This document shows positions 60,563 through 64,000 of a DNA stretch of 64,000 nt, piece after piece. Each line of letters begins with the position of its first letter. Position 1 is the first letter of the stretch. Source of the stretch: an uncultured Acetatifactor sp. GTDB taxonomy: Bacteria; Bacillota; Clostridia; Lachnospirales; Lachnospiraceae. Location of the stretch: assembly GCA_910585665.1 (NCBI GenBank), contig CAJUFI010000016.1, positions 1 to 64,000 of the forward strand. The letters are read 5' to 3'. The notes under the pieces were generated by a model. That model saw only the letters and a program-made list of their open reading frames with translations, made no database searches and was not told the origin of the DNA. A program made the translations under genes and the position numbers.

Positions 60563-62950
60563 TTATCGCAAAGCTTCCATCATGGATGACTTGCTTTGCT
60601 GCTTTAAGGCTCCTGTTGTAATCAGCACACTACATAAAATAATAACCGCACAATTCAAGATTGTAATACCCACTGGAAATTGATAATTCAAATAGCTCAT
60701 CAGGCTGTTTTTCAAAAATGAGCAAAGAACATATCCAATCCCTCCGCCAATTATCACGGATAATACAAGTCCCATGCCGACTACGATCAGTCCCTCTTTA
60801 TGGACCATCACGGATAATTGTTTTTGGGACATTCCCACGGAACGCATGAGGGAAAATTCCCTGCGCCTTACGATAATTCCCGTCAAAGTTGTATTCAACA
60901 GATTCATCACGGAAAAACAGCCAATCAAAACAATGGCGATTGCAAGGGCTAACTGTGTCCCCTGCAGGAAGTTTTCATTCTGGGCAATGGCAGCAGAAAG
61001 GGAATCCACACTCAGCCGCGGGTTATCGGATACAATCTGGTCTATTTCGTTTTCTGCCTGCTGTTCCAAAGAATCCTCTACACGGATCACATACTGATAT
61101 GTCAGATTGCTGTGTGCGATTTTCTGCATGGAATCAACCGGCAATAACAGCATATCTATTTTATCGCCATGATTTCCAATCTTACTTTCGTCAAGGACTG
61201 CCGCAATCTCAAATTCCAGGTTCTCCGTATGCTGCCCATCAAAAATCTTCAGCGTTACAGAGGAGCCGACTTTTGGATAAATGCCAAAATACTTCTCAAA
61301 GTCATTCGGCCTGCCAATCACCATCTGATCCTCAGATGCCATTTGCCCATAATCTGACAGGTTTCCATTTAAGAGACAGCTTTGCAGCAAATCCATATCT
61401 GCTTTCTCAAATCCCACGATTTCAGCATCTGATTCCAGGGCCTGCAGGTCATAGGAAACCGGGAGATGCCAATCGTTCATGATCTTTTGCACACCTGATA
61501 ATTGCGAGAGTTCTTTTTCCACTTCCTCCGTAAAAGGGCTTGATCCCTGCAAAATCTCCAAAGGATTTTCCATCAGCTCCTGATTCGAGATCTTTAAAAC
61601 GAACTGTCCTCTTGCAAATCCGGATAAAGACATATCTTCTGCATTGATCGAAGAAAGGACAGAGGATAAGCCTAACAGCAGGACGCCAGTCAGGACAAGG
61701 GAGGCGGCTGTCAGTATATTCTTTTTCTTATAACGCAAAACCTGGTTGACTGCCAAAGACCCCGGCGTCAGCCTGTGCTGCCTATGTTTACCTTTCGGCC
61801 CCTTATTTTGTTCATAGCGGGAAGCCTCTATGGGTGAAACGGCGGCGGCTATCTTAGCAGGCTTTTTGATGGACAGGCGCACAGTGGCATAGGTTAACGC
61901 AACAACAACCGGGCATATCCATAGCACATTCCATAACCCAAATCCATGCGGAATTAAAAGATAAGCCACTGCAATTCCCGCAATCAGTCCCATCGGAATT
62001 GCAGGTAACATCAGCAAAGTCCCCTCCCTGAGAACAAGCCTTTGAATCTGTTTTGCTGTCATACCTATTGTGCGGAGCTGTCCATATTGTTTAATGGAAT
62101 TGATAATGGAAATATAAAAAATGTTGTATATAACCAAAACACCAGCGATCACGATCACAACCAGCCCGGCAACAGCCGCCAGAACCATCAATGCCGAAGG
62201 CTGGCTAAGGTTCAGATACGCTTCATTATAAGAAGGAGCCGTTTTACAGCCTGCATCTGCCGCTATCTGCGATATTAAGCTTTTTACATCCCCAGAGCCT
62301 GCATCTAAATTTACACGGAGCATGACTGCCGGAGAAAAGCGATCCCATCCATCCATTTCTGAGAAGTATTCTTCAGAAACCATAGCCGCATATAAGGAAC
62401 GGTCAGTGCCTTTCGCCCCTGTTTTTAAGTATCCTGTTATAAGAAAGGATTTTTCCTGGCCGTTGTTTGGGTCTGGCAGTCGGATGGTATCTCCAATTTT
62501 AGCATTTATCTTCTGCCGGATTAAATATTCCTGTTCAATCAGGATCTCATTCGCTTTCTCCGGCATTTTCCCCTGGTCAACAGACAGCCCATTTAATGTA
62601 AGTGCATCCTTGTTGCAATACGAAATATTAAGGCGGTCATTTCCGGATTTCACGCTGCCAATGGACGCTGTGAATCCGCATAGATCCACCCGCACATCAT
62701 CACTCAATTTCTGGTATTGTTCTTTTTCTATGCCGGAAATAAGCGCATGATAAGACCCCGTTATATTATTGCCTCCATTTTGGTTCACTGTAATAATCCC
62801 AGAAACCAGGAGCAATACGGATGCCATCAAAAATGTTGCCAATGAAATTGCAGTAACCGTAAAAATTTTCTTCAAACGCTCTTTCTTTAATTGAGCAGAC
62901 GCTAATTTTTTAATAACAGCGCCGGTGTCATTCTCAAAAGGCCATGTCAT
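60563..62950 (-). CDS. FtsX-like ABC permease, first of three tandem paralogues
   Basis: A 795-residue permease starting MTWPFENDTGAVIKKLASAQ. Coupling segments are YGQLRTIGMTAKQIQRLVLR and RSVGMSQKQLSVMVHKEGLI. Its ATG overlaps the ATPase stop codon as ATGA, so ATPase and first permease are translationally coupled. Systems of this type (one ATPase, FtsX-like permeases, a sensor kinase upstream) usually sense or expel host or bacterial antimicrobial peptides; the presence of three permeases for one ATPase is the unusual part. Confidence 0.87.
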   Translation of the reverse strand: MTWPFENDTGAVIKKLASAQLKKERLKKIFTVTAISLATFLMASVLLLVSGIITVNQNGGNNITGSYHALISGIEKEQYQKLSDDVRVDLCGFTASIGSVKSGNDRLNISYCNKDALTLNGLSVDQGKMPEKANEILIEQEYLIRQKINAKIGDTIRLPDPNNGQEKSFLITGYLKTGAKGTDRSLYAAMVSEEYFSEMDGWDRFSPAVMLRVNLDAGSGDVKSLISQIAADAGCKTAPSYNEAYLNLSQPSALMVLAAVAGLVVIVIAGVLVIYNIFYISIINSIKQYGQLRTIGMTAKQIQRLVLREGTLLMLPAIPMGLIAGIAVAYLLIPHGFGLWNVLWICPVVVALTYATVRLSIKKPAKIAAAVSPIEASRYEQNKGPKGKHRQHRLTPGSLAVNQVLRYKKKNILTAASLVLTGVLLLGLSSVLSSINAEDMSLSGFARGQFVLKISNQELMENPLEILQGSSPFTEEVEKELSQLSGVQKIMNDWHLPVSYDLQALESDAEIVGFEKADMDLLQSCLLNGNLSDYGQMASEDQMVIGRPNDFEKYFGIYPKVGSSVTLKIFDGQHTENLEFEIAAVLDESKIGNHGDKIDMLLLPVDSMQKIAHSNLTYQYVIRVEDSLEQQAENEIDQIVSDNPRLSVDSLSAAIAQNENFLQGTQLALAIAIVLIGCFSVMNLLNTTLTGIIVRRREFSLMRSVGMSQKQLSVMVHKEGLIVVGMGLVLSVIIGGGIGYVLCSFLKNSLMSYLNYQFPVGITILNCAVIILCSVLITTGALKQQSKSSMMEALR

Positions 62951-63648
62951 ATCTTGCCACCTCCTAATTGCGATTTTGGCATTTTTTCCACGATCCTGCC
63001 GTCCTCAATCCTTACGATCCGGTCAGCAAGCCGGGCAATCTCGTTATTGTGGGTAATCATGACAATGGTCTGGTTGAACTCCATGCTGGTACGCTTTAAA
63101 AGCCCCAGCACATCGGCGCTGGTCTTGGAATCCAGATTTCCGGTGGGCTCATCGGCCAGGATGATGGCCGGTTTGGTGATCAGGGCGCGGGCAATGGCGA
63201 CACGCTGCTGCTGTCCGCCGGAAAGGTTATTCGGCATATTCTGCAGTTTATCTTGAAGTGCCAGCATCCCCACGATCTCATCCATGAACTTCTTGTCTGC
63301 CGCATCTCCGTCCAGCTCCACAGGCAGGACAATGTTCTCATAGACATTCAGGATCGGGACAAGGTTATAGTTCTGGAAGATGAAGCCGATGTTGCGGCGG
63401 CGGAAGATGGTCAGCTCCTCGTCATTCTTTTTTGCCAGCTCATCCCCGCGGACAATAACATTGCCGGAGGTAGGCGTATCCAGCCCGCCCATCATGTTGA
63501 GCAGGGTGGATTTGCCGCTGCCGGAGGTTCCGACAACAGCCACAAACTCCCCCTGTTCCACAGAGAGACTGACGCCGTCCAGGGCGCGGGTAATGTTTGG
63601 CTCACTGCCATAATACTTTCTCAGATCGATTGTTTGTAATACATTCAT
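62947..63648 (-). CDS. ABC transporter ATP-binding protein for the three permeases
   Basis: A 233-residue LolD/MacB-type ATPase: Walker A GTSGSGKST, Q-loop FIFQNYNLVPIL, signature LSGGQQQRV, Walker B IILADEPTGNLDS, H-loop MITHNNEIA. It is close in sequence to the ATPase at 39283 (shared GFIFQ-N/S-x-NL and ADEPTGNLDS context). It is the only ATPase next to three FtsX-like permeases, so each permease would have to pair with it. It follows a histidine kinase gene that runs off the window. Confidence 0.92.
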   Translation of the reverse strand: MNVLQTIDLRKYYGSEPNITRALDGVSLSVEQGEFVAVVGTSGSGKSTLLNMMGGLDTPTSGNVIVRGDELAKKNDEELTIFRRRNIGFIFQNYNLVPILNVYENIVLPVELDGDAADKKFMDEIVGMLALQDKLQNMPNNLSGGQQQRVAIARALITKPAIILADEPTGNLDSKTSADVLGLLKRTSMEFNQTIVMITHNNEIARLADRIVRIEDGRIVEKMPKSQLGGGKI

Positions 63649-63689
63649 AAATCAAATGCTCCCTTCAAGGCTTTCTGCCTGTTGATTAA

Positions 63690-63716
63690 AGAACAAAGTT
63701 CTCAGAACCTTGTTCT
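63690..63716. other. Inverted repeat between the kinase and ATPase genes
   Basis: AGAACAAAGTTCT and AGAACCTTGTTCT are inverted with one mismatch and a 1-base centre. It could be a hairpin or a regulator-binding palindrome upstream of the ABC genes. No U-run follows on the minus strand. Confidence 0.45.
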
Positions 63717-63808
63717 TCGGACATTATAAAATCCAAATGTCACAGAAATGTCCGAGGCGGCATAAAAAATGCGGCTGAAATGTTACAAGATTCGGACATT
63801 TCAAAAAA

Positions 63809-64000
63809 TTATCTTGTAGGGAGCATAATGGAAAATTCCGAACCCTTGCCCGGCTCCGAAACCACTTTGATATAGCCGCCCTGCCGCATTACGATCTCGC
63901 GGGTCAGATACAGGCCGATGCCCACGCCCTGCTGTTCGTGCTCTTCTTCCTCACGATAGAAGCGCCGGAAAATAGCGGCCTGATTGCTCTCCGGGATACC
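63809..64000 (-). CDS. Sensor histidine kinase, C-terminal end (cut by window edge)
   Basis: The last 63 codons of a kinase: RRFYREEEEHEQQGVGIGLY carries the G2 box (G-V-G-I-G-L-Y-L), then LTREIVMRQGGYIKVVSEPG and KGSEFSIMLP before the stop at 63811-63809. The rest lies beyond base 64000. It is followed after 160 bases by the ABC ATPase, consistent with a kinase that controls this transporter; its response regulator must lie outside the window. Confidence 0.85.
   Translation of the reverse strand, partial: GIPESNQAAIFRRFYREEEEHEQQGVGIGLYLTREIVMRQGGYIKVVSEPGKGSEFSIMLPTR

Overview
The window reads as a chromosomal stretch of a Gram-positive anaerobe of the class Clostridia, most likely a gut Lachnospiraceae. 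The grounds are strong AGGAGG-type ribosome binding sites before almost every gene, moderate-to-high G+C with local AT-rich islands, lipobox solute-binding proteins, GHKL/LytTR two-component pairs, FtsX-type peptide ABC transporters, an archaeal-type AspRS and an Rpn-family protein. Family assignments come from reading the translated sequence; no database search was possible. No rRNA, tRNA or CRISPR array was seen.

Layout. 1-1300: a decayed group II intron reverse transcriptase tail and an Rpn-type nuclease/transposase-like gene. 1354-12605 (minus): one long Mrp/Mbh-type cation/proton antiporter operon in the order E, F, G, MbhD, MbhE-B fusion, C and then four NuoL/M/N-like antiporter subunits, with no hydrogenase or quinone-reductase subunits. 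A 456-bp gap between subunits B and C holds an interrupted dispersed repeat and a tandem hairpin array. 12.9-14.6 kb: an AT-rich island with a secreted protein of unknown role. 14.6-17.6 kb: a cytidylate-kinase-like protein, a 71-bp tandem repeat array, a truncated lactonase and a C39-like peptidase whose ribosome binding site sits inside a hairpin. 17.9-19.7 kb (plus): a heavy-metal exporter and a Fur/Zur-type regulator behind a clear promoter and operator-like dyads. 19.7-26.6 kb: an orphan solute-binding lipoprotein, a beta-carbonic anhydrase, a GH13 alpha-amylase-family enzyme and a non-discriminating-type AspRS.

27.0-36.3 kb (minus) is a four-gene signalling operon: a solute-binding lipoprotein, a 1325-residue membrane hybrid histidine kinase with an embedded degenerate GGDEF domain, a soluble hybrid kinase and a degenerate HD-GYP protein. 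37.0-44.2 kb (minus) holds two ABC transporters around an OmpR-type two-component system. 44.3-51.7 kb is a patchwork of small genes (four acetyltransferases plus a YoaP-like one, GrpB, CPBP protease, serine hydrolase, P-loop kinase), several of them broken. Three of the gaps here carry the same inverted-repeat site, once with a gene remnant inside it. 51.7-64.0 kb (minus): small membrane and coiled-coil proteins, a LytTR/GHKL two-component system, and a peptide-type ABC system with one ATPase and three tandem FtsX-like permeases that all start MTWPFENDT, preceded by the end of a histidine kinase cut by the window edge.

The most unusual content is repetitive: four copies of a roughly 105-bp dispersed element with terminal inverted repeats, a cloverleaf-like palindrome of about 200 bp with a shorter relative, two tandem hairpin arrays, and the 47-bp intergenic inverted repeat of the acetyltransferase island.
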